Source of the DNA: Sphingomonas yabuuchiae
Lineage (GTDB): Bacteria; Pseudomonadota; Alphaproteobacteria; Sphingomonadales; Sphingomonadaceae
Length of the DNA stretch: 64,000 bases
NCBI RefSeq assembly: GCF_001477495.1
Contig: NZ_LDTF01000048.1
Coordinates: 1-64,000, forward strand
Direction of reading: 5' to 3'
The notes under the pieces were generated by a model. The model was not told the DNA's origin. It ran no database searches and saw only the letters and a program-made list of their open reading frames with translations. Positions 1 to 8,351 of this stretch are shown here, one piece after another (the stretch's first letter is position 1; each line of letters starts with the position of its first letter). The position numbers and the translations under genes were made by a program.

Positions 1-56
1 TCGTTCGGCTTTGGTTCGCCAGCACCTTCGTAGCGATAGAACTTAGTCTGATGCAT
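1..56 (-). CDS. possible start of a gene running off the left edge
   Basis: Read leftwards from an ATG at 56 the frame stays open to the window edge and gives a short hydrophilic peptide beginning MHQTKFYRYE. Only 18 codons are visible, so no family can be assigned. Position 57 onward up to the next gene shows nothing else I can support. It could equally be a chance open frame. Confidence 0.25.
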   Translation of the reverse strand, partial: MHQTKFYRYEGAGEPKPN

Positions 57-117
57 GCCGCTCTATCGCAACCGCGTTGACTGAGGCCCGCATGTCAGCC
101 GTTTATGGGTTCACGAC

Positions 118-318
118 CTAACCAAGGGCGGTTGTAGTGCTCCGCCTTTTGATCACGCGGCCAGCGAAAAACAGGAGCAAATGGTCGGCAACAACGTGCG
201 CCATAGTTCCGAAGCCGATGCCGTCGAAGCGAGCGGCACTTATAAGCGTTTGCATGTCGCCGACTAAAAGCCAGGAACCGACGACGGCCGCGAAAACGGC
301 AATGCTACGAAGACCCAT
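118..318 (-). CDS. small hydrophobic hypothetical protein
   Basis: This is a 66-residue protein. Residues 5-25 form a hydrophobic segment, residues 44-53 a second short one, and the tail is basic. A purine-rich Shine-Dalgarno-like stretch (AGGTGAGGG) lies directly upstream of the ATG, which is the main reason for accepting it. It is probably membrane-associated and I do not recognise a family. It is transcribed away from the downstream esterase, and the 260 bp between them hold no other gene and presumably contain promoters. Confidence 0.5.
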   Translation of the reverse strand: MGLRSIAVFAAVVGSWLLVGDMQTLISAARFDGIGFGTMAHVVADHLLLFFAGRVIKRRSTTTALG

Positions 319-578
319 CCCTCACCTCATGAATTAGGATCACCATGACGTGATTTCGCCACGTCCGCTATTGGGCGAGAGCAGACGGTTCACTATTGAC
401 CTCGCAGGGTGTTGCTGGCGGCCGTGTACAATGCCTATGCGTATGGCGCTGGGCGGCTCTTCTGCTGAGCGCGCGGCCGAGGCGACGCTGACCATGCCTG
501 GTGATAAGCTCAAAGGCGCAAGGCTGTGCGCCTACTTGTTTTTCTCATCCAGACCTCGCGACCAAGGAGCCCAAGCTC

Positions 579-2240
579 ATGACCATCCATCGCATCGCCT
601 TCGTCGCTGCGCTCGCCGGTGCCTCACCCGTGCTCGCACAGCAGACCGGGCCGACCGTCAAGGTCGAGACCGGAAACCTTCGTGGCCAAACTGCTGACGG
701 TGTGGAGAGCTGGAAGGGTATCCCCTTCGCTGCCCCCCCAGTCGGCCCGCTGCGGTGGCGCGCGCCGCAGCCCGCCGCCAAGTGGACCGGCGTACGCGAG
801 GCGTCGCGATACAGTTCGGACTGCATGCAAAAGCCTTTCCCGAGTGACGCTGCCCCGCTCGGTACCAGGCCCGCCGAGGACTGCCTGTACGCCAATGTCT
901 GGAAGCCTGCAGACGCCAAAGGCAAGCTGCCAGTGCTAGTGTGGATCTATGGCGGCGGCTTCGTCAACGGCGGTGCCTCGCCCCCCACCTACGCAGGCGC
1001 GAACATGGCTAAAAAGGGCATCATGTTCGTCAGCTTCAACTATCGCGTCGGACGCTTCGGCACCTTCGCTCTTCCACAACTGACCCAAGCCAACGCCGAT
1101 GGCGGGCGGCTCGGCAATTACGGGATCATGGACCAGATTGCTGCGCTCCAGTGGGTCAAGCGCAACATCGCCGCATTCGGGGGGGATCCAGCGAACGTGA
1201 CGGTGGCTGGGGAGAGCGCGGGCGGCATCTCAGTCCACGCACTCATCACCTCGCCCGAGGCTGAGGGGCTGTTCCAGCGCGGGGTGGTGATGTCAGGCGG
1301 TGACGCGCGCGCCTTCACCGGCAACACACTCGCCGATGTCGAGACAATCGGCGTCAATTTCGCGCGCTCGAAGGGGATCGATCCCACCGCGCCCGACGCG
1401 CTCCAGAGGCTCCGAGCTCTCTCTGCCGAAGATGTGACCGATGGGCTGAGCATGGCGGGCATGGCCGGAAAGCCAGGCAGCCCACCGACAAATTCCGGCC
1501 CTTTCGCCGACGGCAAGGTCGTGGTCGACGTCCGTAAAGCCTATAACGACAACCGCTTCTCGCGGATGCCAATGATGATTGGCGCGACCAGCGCCGACAT
1601 CGGTGGAAAGAGCGGGTTCATGATCGCAGGCGGGCGCGAGGCCTCAGCGATGCTCGCCGACAAGGGCGTGCCGGTGTGGGGCTACCGATTTTCTTACGTC
1701 GCCGACTCGTTGAAGCAGCCAGGTGCGGGCCACGCCACCGACATTCCATACTTCTTTGGCAACACCCGCATCAAATACGGTGCCGAGACGACTGCCAAGG
1801 ACGAGGCCGTCGGCGAGGCGATGAGCACCTACTTCGCCAATTTCGTAAAGGCGGGTAATCCGAATGGCGGCGGGCAGCCGCTGTGGCCGCGTTACACGCG
1901 TGCGAATGACATTATCGCCGACTTCGCGACGACCGGAAAAACGGTGGTCGCGCGCGATCCTTGGGGCGCGGGGATCGATCGGGCGAGCCAGCGCATGGCG
2001 GCAGCCAAGGCCTCCGGGCACTATACCTCGTTGACGACGCCGATCGGCCAGTTGCTCGACAATCCGCAGACGCGCGCGGTGCTCGAGAAGCACGTCTCCA
2101 CCTTCCTCAAGAGTCCACAGATCGGTATGGCGCGAGGCGTCACGCTCTTTGCCCTGCAATCCTACCTGCCCGACCAGTTCAGCGACGCAACGCTCGCCAA
2201 GATCGACGCTGATCTCGCGACGGTGCCGGTCGCCAAGTAA
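579..2240 (+). CDS. secreted type-B carboxylesterase
   Basis: Alpha/beta-hydrolase of the carboxylesterase/para-nitrobenzyl esterase family (553 aa), expected to hydrolyse carboxylic esters in the periplasm. Residues 1-20 form a signal peptide ending VLA. The oxyanion-hole motif YGGGF is near residues 124-128, and the nucleophile elbow GESAGG carries Ser213. The catalytic His lies in the usual GHATDIPYFFG context. The last 70 or so residues add a leucine-rich helical extension beyond the usual esterase core. The ATG at 579 is preferred over an in-frame start at 501 because AAGGAG precedes it and only this start yields a clean signal peptide. The stretch between the acid loop and the histidine looks short. 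The natural substrate is unknown. Confidence 0.9.
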   Translation: MTIHRIAFVAALAGASPVLAQQTGPTVKVETGNLRGQTADGVESWKGIPFAAPPVGPLRWRAPQPAAKWTGVREASRYSSDCMQKPFPSDAAPLGTRPAEDCLYANVWKPADAKGKLPVLVWIYGGGFVNGGASPPTYAGANMAKKGIMFVSFNYRVGRFGTFALPQLTQANADGGRLGNYGIMDQIAALQWVKRNIAAFGGDPANVTVAGESAGGISVHALITSPEAEGLFQRGVVMSGGDARAFTGNTLADVETIGVNFARSKGIDPTAPDALQRLRALSAEDVTDGLSMAGMAGKPGSPPTNSGPFADGKVVVDVRKAYNDNRFSRMPMMIGATSADIGGKSGFMIAGGREASAMLADKGVPVWGYRFSYVADSLKQPGAGHATDIPYFFGNTRIKYGAETTAKDEAVGEAMSTYFANFVKAGNPNGGGQPLWPRYTRANDIIADFATTGKTVVARDPWGAGIDRASQRMAAAKASGHYTSLTTPIGQLLDNPQTRAVLEKHVSTFLKSPQIGMARGVTLFALQSYLPDQFSDATLAKIDADLATVPVAK

Positions 2241-2310
2241 GATTTGTGATCGTGCTGGCCGCGTGCTTAGACCATCATACCGAGTGCGAGATGGAAGGTA
2301 GCGCCGCAAT

Positions 2311-2370
2311 GACCCACAATCGGTCATTCAGCGCGGCCTTGCCTCTTCCCGGTTTCTGCCGTTCGTTCAC
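2311..2370 (+). repeat. dispersed intergenic repeat, copy A (partial)
   Basis: Partial copy of the repeat family described for 2941-3100. It keeps the GACCCACAA..CGGTCATTC core and the CTTCCCG...GCCGTTCGTTCA end, about 25 bp apart. It lies in the 230-bp gap between the esterase and the next gene. The rest of that gap shows nothing I can name. Confidence 0.55.
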
Positions 2371-2472
2371 CTCGCAACAGGTGCCTCCCTTACAACCCAA
2401 TCGGATGATCGAACGTCTGGCGTTGGGAGGAGAGCGGTCCGTCCGCTTCGAAGCGCGAGACGGCCAAAACCG

Positions 2473-2868
2473 TCAATTCACGACCGGCCTTCTCACTGCC
2501 CAGCCAACCTCCGCACAACGGCGTTGCTCACAAAGGCCGCTGTCAATGACTTGCTTGCGGACCCATTGCACACGAGACTGCAAAGTCCCAGGCTCGAACT
2601 CTACGAAGAGGCGGCCTGCGTTTCGGGGCAGAGCCGCCCATTGGCGGAGGTAGGTCTTGAGCACCACCTGCCCGACCGGTGCACCGTTCCAGAGGAAGTC
2701 ACCGTTGCGCGGAACGCGAAGGGAGTAACCGTTTAGGAAGCCGGTCGAACCGTCGAATGGAAGCCGGGCAGGATCATGTTTTTGGTCTCCCATTCCCGGC
2801 GTAGTGGCGTCGCTAGGCAATGCGAAACCGCACAGCACCGTCGCCGCAGCTATGACAATGCATCTCAT
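2473..2868 (-). CDS. secreted hypothetical protein, ExbD-like periplasmic domain possible
   Basis: This is a 131-residue protein with an N-terminal hydrophobic signal (residues 1-20) and no further membrane segment. The mature part contains a stretch (NGAPVGQVVLKTYL, then LFVEFEPGT) that resembles the periplasmic fold of ExbD-like biopolymer-transport proteins, but the resemblance is by eye only. The start at 2868 (MRCIVIAA) is chosen because it puts the signal at the N-terminus. A longer open frame begins at 2922. Convergent with the upstream esterase. Function unknown. Confidence 0.55.
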   Translation of the reverse strand: MRCIVIAAATVLCGFALPSDATTPGMGDQKHDPARLPFDGSTGFLNGYSLRVPRNGDFLWNGAPVGQVVLKTYLRQWAALPRNAGRLFVEFEPGTLQSRVQWVRKQVIDSGLCEQRRCAEVGWAVRRPVVN

Positions 2869-2940
2869 CGAACCGACCCTATACCAACTGGCCGAACGTC
2901 CACTATCGGAAATGCCGAACAACGCCCTCTATGACCAGCT

Positions 2941-3100
2941 TTGGGCGTAAGCGGTCGCCCTGCCCTCCGATCAGGACGACCCAAACCCGGCCGTTCGCAC
3001 ATGCCTTCTCGCTTCCCGAAAGCTGCCGCTCGTTCATATTAGCGCACCGACTGCTTCAGCGAGTCCGAACGGCCAGGCGGAACGGCGGACATTGGGTGAT
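2941..3100 (+). repeat. dispersed intergenic repeat, copy B (longest intact copy)
   Basis: Reference copy of a repeat family in this window. It begins TTGGGCGTAAGCGGTCGCCC, continues through GACGACCCAAACC..GCCGTTCG, then CTTCCCGAAAGCTGCCGCTC and GTTCATATTAGCG, and ends in GAACGGCCAGGCGGAACGGCGGA. The same blocks in the same order recur at 2311, 3461, 8477 with 11539, 12239, 14250 and 16613. It has no coding potential and no terminal inverted repeats that I can see. Confidence 0.7.
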
Positions 3101-3170
3101 GGGGTGGACGCCCCCCGACGGCATCGATGTGCCAGAGTGGAGGTGTTGATCACCACTGAGGGAGGCGTCC

Positions 3171-3289
3171 GTGTCAGAGGCTACCACGATCGGGCTGGAT
3201 ATCGCTAAGCATGTTTTCCACGCGCATGGCGCTGACGAGCGCGGCGGGCAGGTGTTCAGCCGCAGGTTGAGCGTAAGCGTGGCCGCTAG
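3171..3289 (+). pseudogene. IS110-family transposase, N-terminal remnant
   Basis: A GTG start with a GGGAGG ribosome site opens a frame reading MSEATTIGLDIAKHVFHAHG, the RuvC-like N-terminus of IS110-family (DEDD) transposases. Homology stops after about 37 residues and runs into an unrelated transposase fragment. Roughly 80 bp upstream (from about 3100) look like the non-coding left end of the same element. The remaining 300 or so residues, including the serine-containing C-terminal domain, are missing, so it cannot be active. Confidence 0.7.
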
Positions 3290-3400
3290 GCCGAGCAGGC
3301 CATTGCCCGCTATATCGACGGCTTCTACAACCCCGTCCGGCGCCACTCCGCGCTCAACTACACCAGCCCGGCGCAGTTCGAACAAACCGCGCCACGCTGA
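3290..3400 (+). pseudogene. IS3-family OrfB transposase, C-terminal remnant
   Basis: The frame encodes about 36 residues including YIDGFYNPVRRHSALNYTSP, the C-terminal end of IS3-family OrfB (rve integrase core) transposases, followed by TGA. An in-frame TAG directly precedes it, so there is no start. It abuts the IS110 remnant directly, giving a composite scar of two insertion sequences. Confidence 0.75.
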
Positions 3401-3460
3401 GCAAATGCCTCTCCATTTGAGCGGGGCAAGTCCAGCCAGCATCAACCTGAATGTCGGGTT

Positions 3461-3570
3461 CTGGGCGAGAGCGGCCGCCCTCCCCTTCGCCACGATGACC
3501 CAGAAACGGTCATTCGCGCTATTTTCGTCGCTTCCCAACTTCAGACATTCATTCATGTTCGAAGCGGGAG
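3461..3570 (+). repeat. dispersed intergenic repeat, copy C
   Basis: Contains CTGGGCGAGAGCGGCCGCCC, GACCCAGAAACGGTCATTCG, and then CTTCCCAACTTCAGACATTC followed by ATTCATGTTCGAAGC, in the same order and spacing as copy B. It lies just downstream of the transposase debris and fills most of the gap before the VOC gene. Confidence 0.65.
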
Positions 3571-3637
3571 CCGTGCAGCTAGCATCAGCGCGAGCTGGCC
3601 GTCGTAAGCTGTCTCGTAAACGATGGTGAATTGAGAA

Positions 3638-4036
3638 TCATCGCGCGACGGTGACAGGTTCGATCAAATCCCATCGGTTGCCATAAAGGTCCTCGAAGAC
3701 GGCCACGATGCCATACGGTTCATGGCGAGGCTTCTCGACGAACCGGATGCCCCGCTGGGTATAGGCAAGGTGGTCACGGGCGAAGTCATCGGTTTCGAGG
3801 AATAAGAACACCCGACCGCCACTCTGATCGCCGATCGCTCCACGTTGCCTGTCACCGACAGCCCGCGCCAGTAGCAGTCCGCTCGCCGCGCCATGCGGCG
3901 CGACCAACACCCACCGCTTCCCATCTGTCAGCGCTGTGTCATCGCGTAACTCGAAGCCAAGCTTTCCGACGAAAAAGTCGATGGCAGTGTCATATTCGTC
4001 AACGAGGAGGGCGGTCAGATTCAGGCGCTGCGGCAT
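3638..4036 (-). CDS. VOC-superfamily (glyoxalase/dioxygenase fold) protein
   Basis: A 132-residue single-domain protein of the vicinal oxygen chelate superfamily. It shows the paired beta-alpha-beta-beta-beta pattern: N-terminal LNLTALLVDEYDTAIDFF (one module start), C-terminal FEDLYGNRWDLIEP, which carries the usual metal-binding Glu position of the second module. Relatives include glyoxalases, fosfomycin-type thiol transferases and bleomycin-binding proteins. The substrate cannot be told. The ATG at 4036 is chosen because family proteins begin at this point; the open frame extends to 4264 without domain content. Divergent from the PadR gene. Confidence 0.8.
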   Translation of the reverse strand: MPQRLNLTALLVDEYDTAIDFFVGKLGFELRDDTALTDGKRWVLVAPHGAASGLLLARAVGDRQRGAIGDQSGGRVFLFLETDDFARDHLAYTQRGIRFVEKPRHEPYGIVAVFEDLYGNRWDLIEPVTVAR

Positions 4037-4242
4037 CCGGTGAAGCTGCCCTAATCCGAGCGTCGAGCCAACGCCTGCTTCCCATCGGGATCGAATATCG
4101 GGACCGTTAAGCCGTTCCCGAACGTCAAACCTTTCGGGAAATGGGAGAGCATAGATCATTGAAGCGGCCGCCCCCGGCGAGCTTCCCGAACCTTGGCGTC
4201 GTCGTGGCTTGCAGCGAACGAAAGCCCATTGACTCTTAATTC

Positions 4243-4255
4243 TACATATGTTGTA
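4243..4255. promoter_or_regulatory. possible PadR operator
   Basis: The inverted repeat TACA-N5-TGTA surrounds ACATATGT a few bases upstream of the padR ATG. PadR-type repressors commonly bind ATGT/ACAT inverted repeats at their own promoters. The site would also fit control of the divergent VOC gene. Assignment is by pattern only. Confidence 0.35.
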
Positions 4256-4262
4256 ATTTGGC

Positions 4263-4565
4263 ATGGCACGGAACAGACAGCCCTCAAAACAGATGCGCCT
4301 CCTCTTGGCGGTTCTGTCGACCCAGCGCAGCGAATGGCGACACGGCTATGACCTGCTGAAGGACACGGGGTTGTCGTCGGGCACGCTGTATCCCCTCTTG
4401 ATGCGGATGAGCGACAACGGGCTGGTCGAGGCGGAATGGCGTGAGCCTGCACAGCCAGGGCGCCCGCCCCGCCATGTCTATCGACTGACCGCGAACGGTT
4501 TTGCGTTGGCCATGGAACTGACCAGCGGAGACGGGGCACTTTTCGGCAAGGAGATGCTGGCATGA
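4263..4565 (+). CDS. PadR-family transcriptional regulator
   Basis: A 100-residue winged-helix protein matching PadR family size for the short (PadR-s2) class. The recognition region reads LSSGTLYPLLMRMSDNGLVEAEW, typical of PadR, followed by the wing (RHVYRLTANG). It should act as a dimeric repressor in the cytoplasm. Its stop overlaps the start of the following membrane protein by four bases (ATGA), so the two are translationally coupled, as usual for PadR genes paired with a membrane or transport gene. The ligand is unknown. Confidence 0.88.
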   Translation: MARNRQPSKQMRLLLAVLSTQRSEWRHGYDLLKDTGLSSGTLYPLLMRMSDNGLVEAEWREPAQPGRPPRHVYRLTANGFALAMELTSGDGALFGKEMLA

Positions 4566-5206
4566 GGATGTCATTGTCCCAGGCGATCATGGCGATCGCC
4601 ACCGCGTGCATGGGCGAGGACCGTCAAACCTGGTCCCAGGCGATGAATGCCGAATATCATAGCGCAGCTGCCGAGGGGCAGGGACTATCCTTTGCGGCGG
4701 GCTGTTTCGTTGCGGCGTGGCGGGAAATGTTGGGCAGCGCTGCAGGACGTTTCGTCCTTACCAGCTACGCCATCGCGCTGGGCATCATGGTTCCGATGGC
4801 AACGATCGAGATCGGCTGCGCGGTCTTGGGCTTTCCCTATCTCTATCCCGATCAGCATGGCCTTCCGGGTGCGCTTATCCTTGGCGGTTCCCATGAGGCG
4901 TTGCTGCGCCCCACCTATCTGGGAGCCATTCCGGCAATTGCGTTCATTCAACTCATGGCTGGGGCCGGGCACCTGCGACTCGCATGGTCGCTGCTGGAGC
5001 GCGATTGGTCCAGCGCGCTTCGCTGGTCGCTGTGGACGCTGGCCGGAATGACCACGCTCGTCATCTTCATGGGTGTGTTCTTCCTCGATAGCCGTCAGGC
5101 GCTCATGCAGGGCTGCGTCGTCGGGATCGAGCTGGCCATCCTCCTGGTCATCATGCGTCGGCACGCCGAGCTTCACCGCTTCGCTCCAACCGAGCATCCC
5201 GGCTGA
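4562..5206 (+). CDS. four-helix membrane protein coupled to PadR
   Basis: A 214-residue protein with a cytoplasmic N-terminus of about 50 residues and four predicted membrane segments at roughly 52-85, 108-135, 150-172 and 178-195. No catalytic motif is visible. PadR genes are often followed by such small membrane proteins of unknown function that the regulator controls. I do not recognise the specific family. Co-transcribed with padR through a 4-bp overlap. Confidence 0.7.
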   Translation: MRMSLSQAIMAIATACMGEDRQTWSQAMNAEYHSAAAEGQGLSFAAGCFVAAWREMLGSAAGRFVLTSYAIALGIMVPMATIEIGCAVLGFPYLYPDQHGLPGALILGGSHEALLRPTYLGAIPAIAFIQLMAGAGHLRLAWSLLERDWSSALRWSLWTLAGMTTLVIFMGVFFLDSRQALMQGCVVGIELAILLVIMRRHAELHRFAPTEHPG

Positions 5207-5349
5207 TCCTCTAGCCGACGAACGACGGACGATCGAATGCGAAGCTTCGGGGTCATGATCCCGGAGACGGTGAAGGCACGCCTGCGTGCTGCCCATCACG
5301 GCCATTGCCCACGCTGAGGCGATGCCTCGGCGATCCATGGAGAGGTTGC

Positions 5350-5877
5350 ATGCTGCGTTTGCCTTTACATCGCTCAACTATATTTCTGGCCGCTGCCGCG
5401 ACGATCGCAGGCCTCGCCAGCGAAGCCATCGCCCAACCGGAACGCGTTCGATCAGAGGCAGCAGCGCCATCACCTTTCATGGGGCGATGGGAACTGGACC
5501 TGACGCGCATGCCCAGCACCTACGGACCGCCTCCCAAGCGGGTCATCTACAGCTTTCAGGACATCGGTGAGGGCACGTGGCGGATGGTCGTCGACATTAC
5601 CGGTCAGGACGGCAGCGTCCGGCACATGGCGGCGTCCTATCGTCCAGACGGAAAGATGGCACCCAGCGAGGGAGAAACGAGCGAGGCGGACAGCGTGGCC
5701 GTCATGACGCCGACACCCAATGTGCTCGTGCTGAATATCGCGAAGGCAAAGAGGCTGGGATCCGTGCGCGTCTACATCGTGTCGGCGAACGGCAACGACA
5801 TGACCGAATCCGCAGCGGGCCTCACCGACAAGGGAGAGCCGTTCGTCCGCAACTTCCACTACAGGCGATTGCGCTGA
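5350..5877 (+). CDS. secreted hypothetical protein
   Basis: A 175-residue protein with a signal peptide (residues 1-27, ending AIAQ). The mature part has repeated beta-strand-like segments: GRWELDLTRM, VIYSFQDIGEGTWRMVVDI and PNVLVLNIAK. That composition is reminiscent of lipocalin-like small periplasmic proteins of unknown role. ATG 5350 is preferred over 5305 because GGAGAGG precedes it and the signal starts there. It follows the PadR/membrane pair after a 143-bp gap, so it may or may not belong to that operon. Confidence 0.65.
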   Translation: MLRLPLHRSTIFLAAAATIAGLASEAIAQPERVRSEAAAPSPFMGRWELDLTRMPSTYGPPPKRVIYSFQDIGEGTWRMVVDITGQDGSVRHMAASYRPDGKMAPSEGETSEADSVAVMTPTPNVLVLNIAKAKRLGSVRVYIVSANGNDMTESAAGLTDKGEPFVRNFHYRRLR

Positions 5878-6055
5878 AGCGCTGACCGCTGCTTCCACCT
5901 GACCACCGGATCGCACGGCCAAGTCAGGGTCAGCGTCCAGCCCTTCTGACCGGCACGCCGTTTACCGGAGCGGCATCGCCTCACCAATACAATTGGTCAT
6001 CAGCCGCGTGCGAGCCACGCCACGGAGGTTGGCGGCCATCATAAAAGGCAAAGCC

Positions 6056-6379
6056 ATGAAAAGCTCATTGGTGTTGAACGCGCTTCTGCTGTCTGCCTGT
6101 GCCACGCAACGCACCGTGCCCCATCCGCCCCCAGATATGGTAGTGCACTACGCTGATCTCTCGCTTGAGACCCCGGCTGGACGCGCCAAACTTGTTGAGC
6201 GCCTAGACCAGGCAACGCGATACTTCTGCGCTGCCTATGACCCGCAGGACGAGACAGCGATATTTGACCCGCATCTTGCCAGCGCTCGATATTGCCGGGG
6301 CTATGCGACCATCTTGCTCCTGAACAGAGCGCCTGCTGCCGTGCGCCGCGCATATCGTGAGAGCGTCGGCAACAAGTAG
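6056..6379 (+). CDS. UrcA-family lipoprotein
   Basis: A 107-residue protein. The N-terminal LLLSAC forms a lipobox with Cys at about residue 15, so a membrane-anchored lipoprotein is likely. The region VVHYADLSLETPAGRAKLVERLDQATRYFC is the signature of the UrcA family, abundant in sphingomonads and Caulobacter and of unknown function, usually carrying two conserved cysteines (here in RYFC and ARYC). ATG 6056 gives the proper signal; an earlier in-frame start at 5993 does not. Confidence 0.75.
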   Translation: MKSSLVLNALLLSACATQRTVPHPPPDMVVHYADLSLETPAGRAKLVERLDQATRYFCAAYDPQDETAIFDPHLASARYCRGYATILLLNRAPAAVRRAYRESVGNK

Positions 6380-6438
6380 GTCGGTCTTGGCGCCGGGCTA
6401 TGACGCTTCGGCCCCCGTACGGGCAGCGATGCCGAGGG

Positions 6439-6464
6439 TTCCCGTTGGGATGGTGAAACGGGAA
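6439..6464 (-). terminator. possible hairpin downstream of the FAD monooxygenase
   Basis: TTCCCGTT and AACGGGAA form 8-bp arms around a 10-base loop, 15 bp beyond the stop codon of the leftward monooxygenase gene. There is no T-run after the stem, so an intrinsic terminator is not certain. The right arm is also part of a direct repeat (6448-6466) that recurs at 8401-8419. Confidence 0.35.
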
Positions 6465-6466
6465 TG
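6448..6466 (+). repeat. 19-bp direct repeat, left copy
   Basis: GGATGGTGAAACGGGAATG matches 8401-8419 at 18 of 19 positions in the same orientation. The two copies bracket the marR-monooxygenase pair. Confidence 0.5.
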
Positions 6467-6478
6467 CTGCGGTGAGCT

Positions 6479-7681
6479 TCAGGCGCTCATCTGGTTTGTA
6501 TAATCGGGAAGCTCGATCCGGTTGGAGTCTCGTGCAAAGGCACTCGAGAACGCCTTCTTTACCAGCGGTGTACCGGCAATCCGCATCGCGCCGCGCATGA
6601 GCATCAGCTCTAGCGCGTTATGCGGCCACAGCATGCGCGGCACGATCTTGGGTACGTTCTGCCCCTCCTTCACGAGCGGGCGCATCACCTTTTCATAGCG
6701 ATCCAAGGCCGAGGCAATATCCGCCTGCTTCGCGATCTCGCCGGCGAGGACATAACCTCCCACGATCGCGAGCGACGTCCCGATGCCCGAAAGCGGTGAC
6801 GGAGCCCAGGCGGCGTCGCCGGTGAGGACCACGCGATTGTTGGACCAGCGCGGCATGTGAACCTGCCGCAGGACGTCGAAGTAGAAGTCGTCGACGTCCT
6901 TCATCACCTCGAGGATGCGGGGGAACTCCCAGCCGTCGCCGGCGAACTGGTCGAGCATATACTGCCGCTGCTGCGCGGGGCTCCAATCCTGCTCGCCCTC
7001 TGGCTTCTTGTGGATGCCGACATAGGCCCCAAGCAGGCCGTCTCTCGACGGCTTTAGCGTCGCGCCACGCCCGTCCACCGTGTTGTAGACCCGCGCATAG
7101 TCGGTGTCGTGCGACTGCCGCGGGATGCTGAAATAGGCGATCATGAGATCCATCCAGCGCGGCTGGTTCTCGCCGGGGAACAGCAGCTCGCGGGTGTGTG
7201 ATCCCACGCCCTCGGCGACCACGACCAGGCCGTAACGCGCGATCTCTCCGCCCTTGAAGGTAACCTCGGCACCGACGTCGTCCTGAGACACGGCCGCAAC
7301 GCTGTCGCCGAACCGAAAAGAGGCGCGCTCGCGCGCGGCGTCGTAGATCAGCCGCGCGATGTCTCCGCGTCGGATCTCCAGCTCGGCGGTGGGAGCGTTG
7401 TCGCTTCCAGTGGCGCCGGCTTCGAAGCGCGCGATAGTGTTGTTGTCCTCATCCACCCACTCAGTGCCGAGCTCGGGCGTGCTGCGCTCGAACGCCGCCT
7501 CCTCAAGGCCCATGCGACGCAGCACCTCACGCGCGCTGCCGCGCACGTCTACGTTCTGACCACCTTCCCTGAAGGCAGGTGCCTTCTCGACGACGTCGAC
7601 CTCGAAGCCGAAGCGGGTCAGCCACCATGCGGCAGTACAGCCGGCGACACTGGCGCCGGTCACGAGGATGCGTCGGGACAT
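6479..7681 (-). CDS. FAD-dependent monooxygenase (PheA/TetX-like)
   Basis: A 400-residue single-component flavin hydroxylase of the aromatic hydroxylase type. The N-terminal Rossmann segment reads MSRRILVTGASVAGCTAAWW and the second FAD motif GDAAWAPSPLSGIGTSLA is near residue 285. TetX, PgaE and similar polyketide or antibiotic hydroxylases share this build. The reaction would be NAD(P)H- and O2-dependent hydroxylation of an unknown small molecule. AAGGAG lies just before the ATG. It sits 40 bp downstream of a marR gene on the same strand, suggesting a two-gene unit induced by a compound sensed by that regulator. Confidence 0.88.
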   Translation of the reverse strand: MSRRILVTGASVAGCTAAWWLTRFGFEVDVVEKAPAFREGGQNVDVRGSAREVLRRMGLEEAAFERSTPELGTEWVDEDNNTIARFEAGATGSDNAPTAELEIRRGDIARLIYDAARERASFRFGDSVAAVSQDDVGAEVTFKGGEIARYGLVVVAEGVGSHTRELLFPGENQPRWMDLMIAYFSIPRQSHDTDYARVYNTVDGRGATLKPSRDGLLGAYVGIHKKPEGEQDWSPAQQRQYMLDQFAGDGWEFPRILEVMKDVDDFYFDVLRQVHMPRWSNNRVVLTGDAAWAPSPLSGIGTSLAIVGGYVLAGEIAKQADIASALDRYEKVMRPLVKEGQNVPKIVPRMLWPHNALELMLMRGAMRIAGTPLVKKAFSSAFARDSNRIELPDYTNQMSA

Positions 7682-7708
7682 GGATTAAACTCCTTCCCGG
7701 CAAGAAAC

Positions 7709-7720
7709 ATCACGCGTGAT
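7709..7720. promoter_or_regulatory. perfect palindrome between marR and the monooxygenase gene
   Basis: ATCACGCGTGAT is a perfect 12-bp palindrome in the 40-bp gap between the marR stop (7722) and the monooxygenase start (7681). It is a plausible MarR operator controlling the enzyme gene separately from marR itself. Confidence 0.4.
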
Positions 7721-7721
7721 A

Positions 7722-8207
7722 TTATGTTCCGGTTGGGCTTTCCAGGTTGGCGATCACGCGCGCGAGCAGGTCGACGACCAGCGCCGTCTCCTGCGGCGCA
7801 AAGCCGCTCACCGCCTTGGCGTTCATCTCCAGCAGCGCGGCGCGGCCGATCGCCGCTGCGTCCCGACCGCGGTCCGTCAGGTCCACGGTCGCGGCGCGCT
7901 TGTCCGCTGCGCTCGCTAAGCGCGTAATCATCCCCGCCCCCTCCAGCTTATCGAGCAGCGCCACCATCGCGGGCTGCTTCACGGCAGAGTGTCGCACGAG
8001 ATCTCGCTGGAGCATCGGCCCCTTCCACGAGAGCAGTAGCAAAGGCCCTATCAGCGAGAGCGTGAGGCCATGCTCGCGAAGGCGGCCGTCCACCAGCCTG
8101 TTGAAGACGCGCGCCGCGTGGTTCGCGAGATAGCCGGGAGCTACCGCCGCTTCCGGATGGACAGCTTCAGCATCAGTTTTGATGATATCCTTAGTCGCCT
8201 CTGTCAC
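7722..8207 (-). CDS. MarR-family transcriptional regulator
   Basis: A 161-residue protein when read from a GTG at 8207. The winged helix is recognisable: PMLQRDLVRHSAVKQPAMVALLDKLEGAGMITR (helix-turn-helix) then ASAADKRAATVDLTDRG (wing). Length agrees with the family. The open frame continues to 8348, but those 47 extra residues resemble nothing in MarR proteins. The ribosome site is weak. It likely represses the downstream flavin monooxygenase. Confidence 0.8.
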   Translation of the reverse strand: MTEATKDIIKTDAEAVHPEAAVAPGYLANHAARVFNRLVDGRLREHGLTLSLIGPLLLLSWKGPMLQRDLVRHSAVKQPAMVALLDKLEGAGMITRLASAADKRAATVDLTDRGRDAAAIGRAALLEMNAKAVSGFAPQETALVVDLLARVIANLESPTGT

Positions 8208-8351
8208 GGGGAGACAGTAGGCTGTGCCGTCCTGTTTGAAAATCCATCGGACGACCGGGCAGGCGCTGGCGCAAGGACGGTTTTCCCGATTGGGAACCCG
8301 TAGCGGGAAAGCAGCCTTTCTGACCGTGCCGAGAGGCGTCAGTGGCATCGG

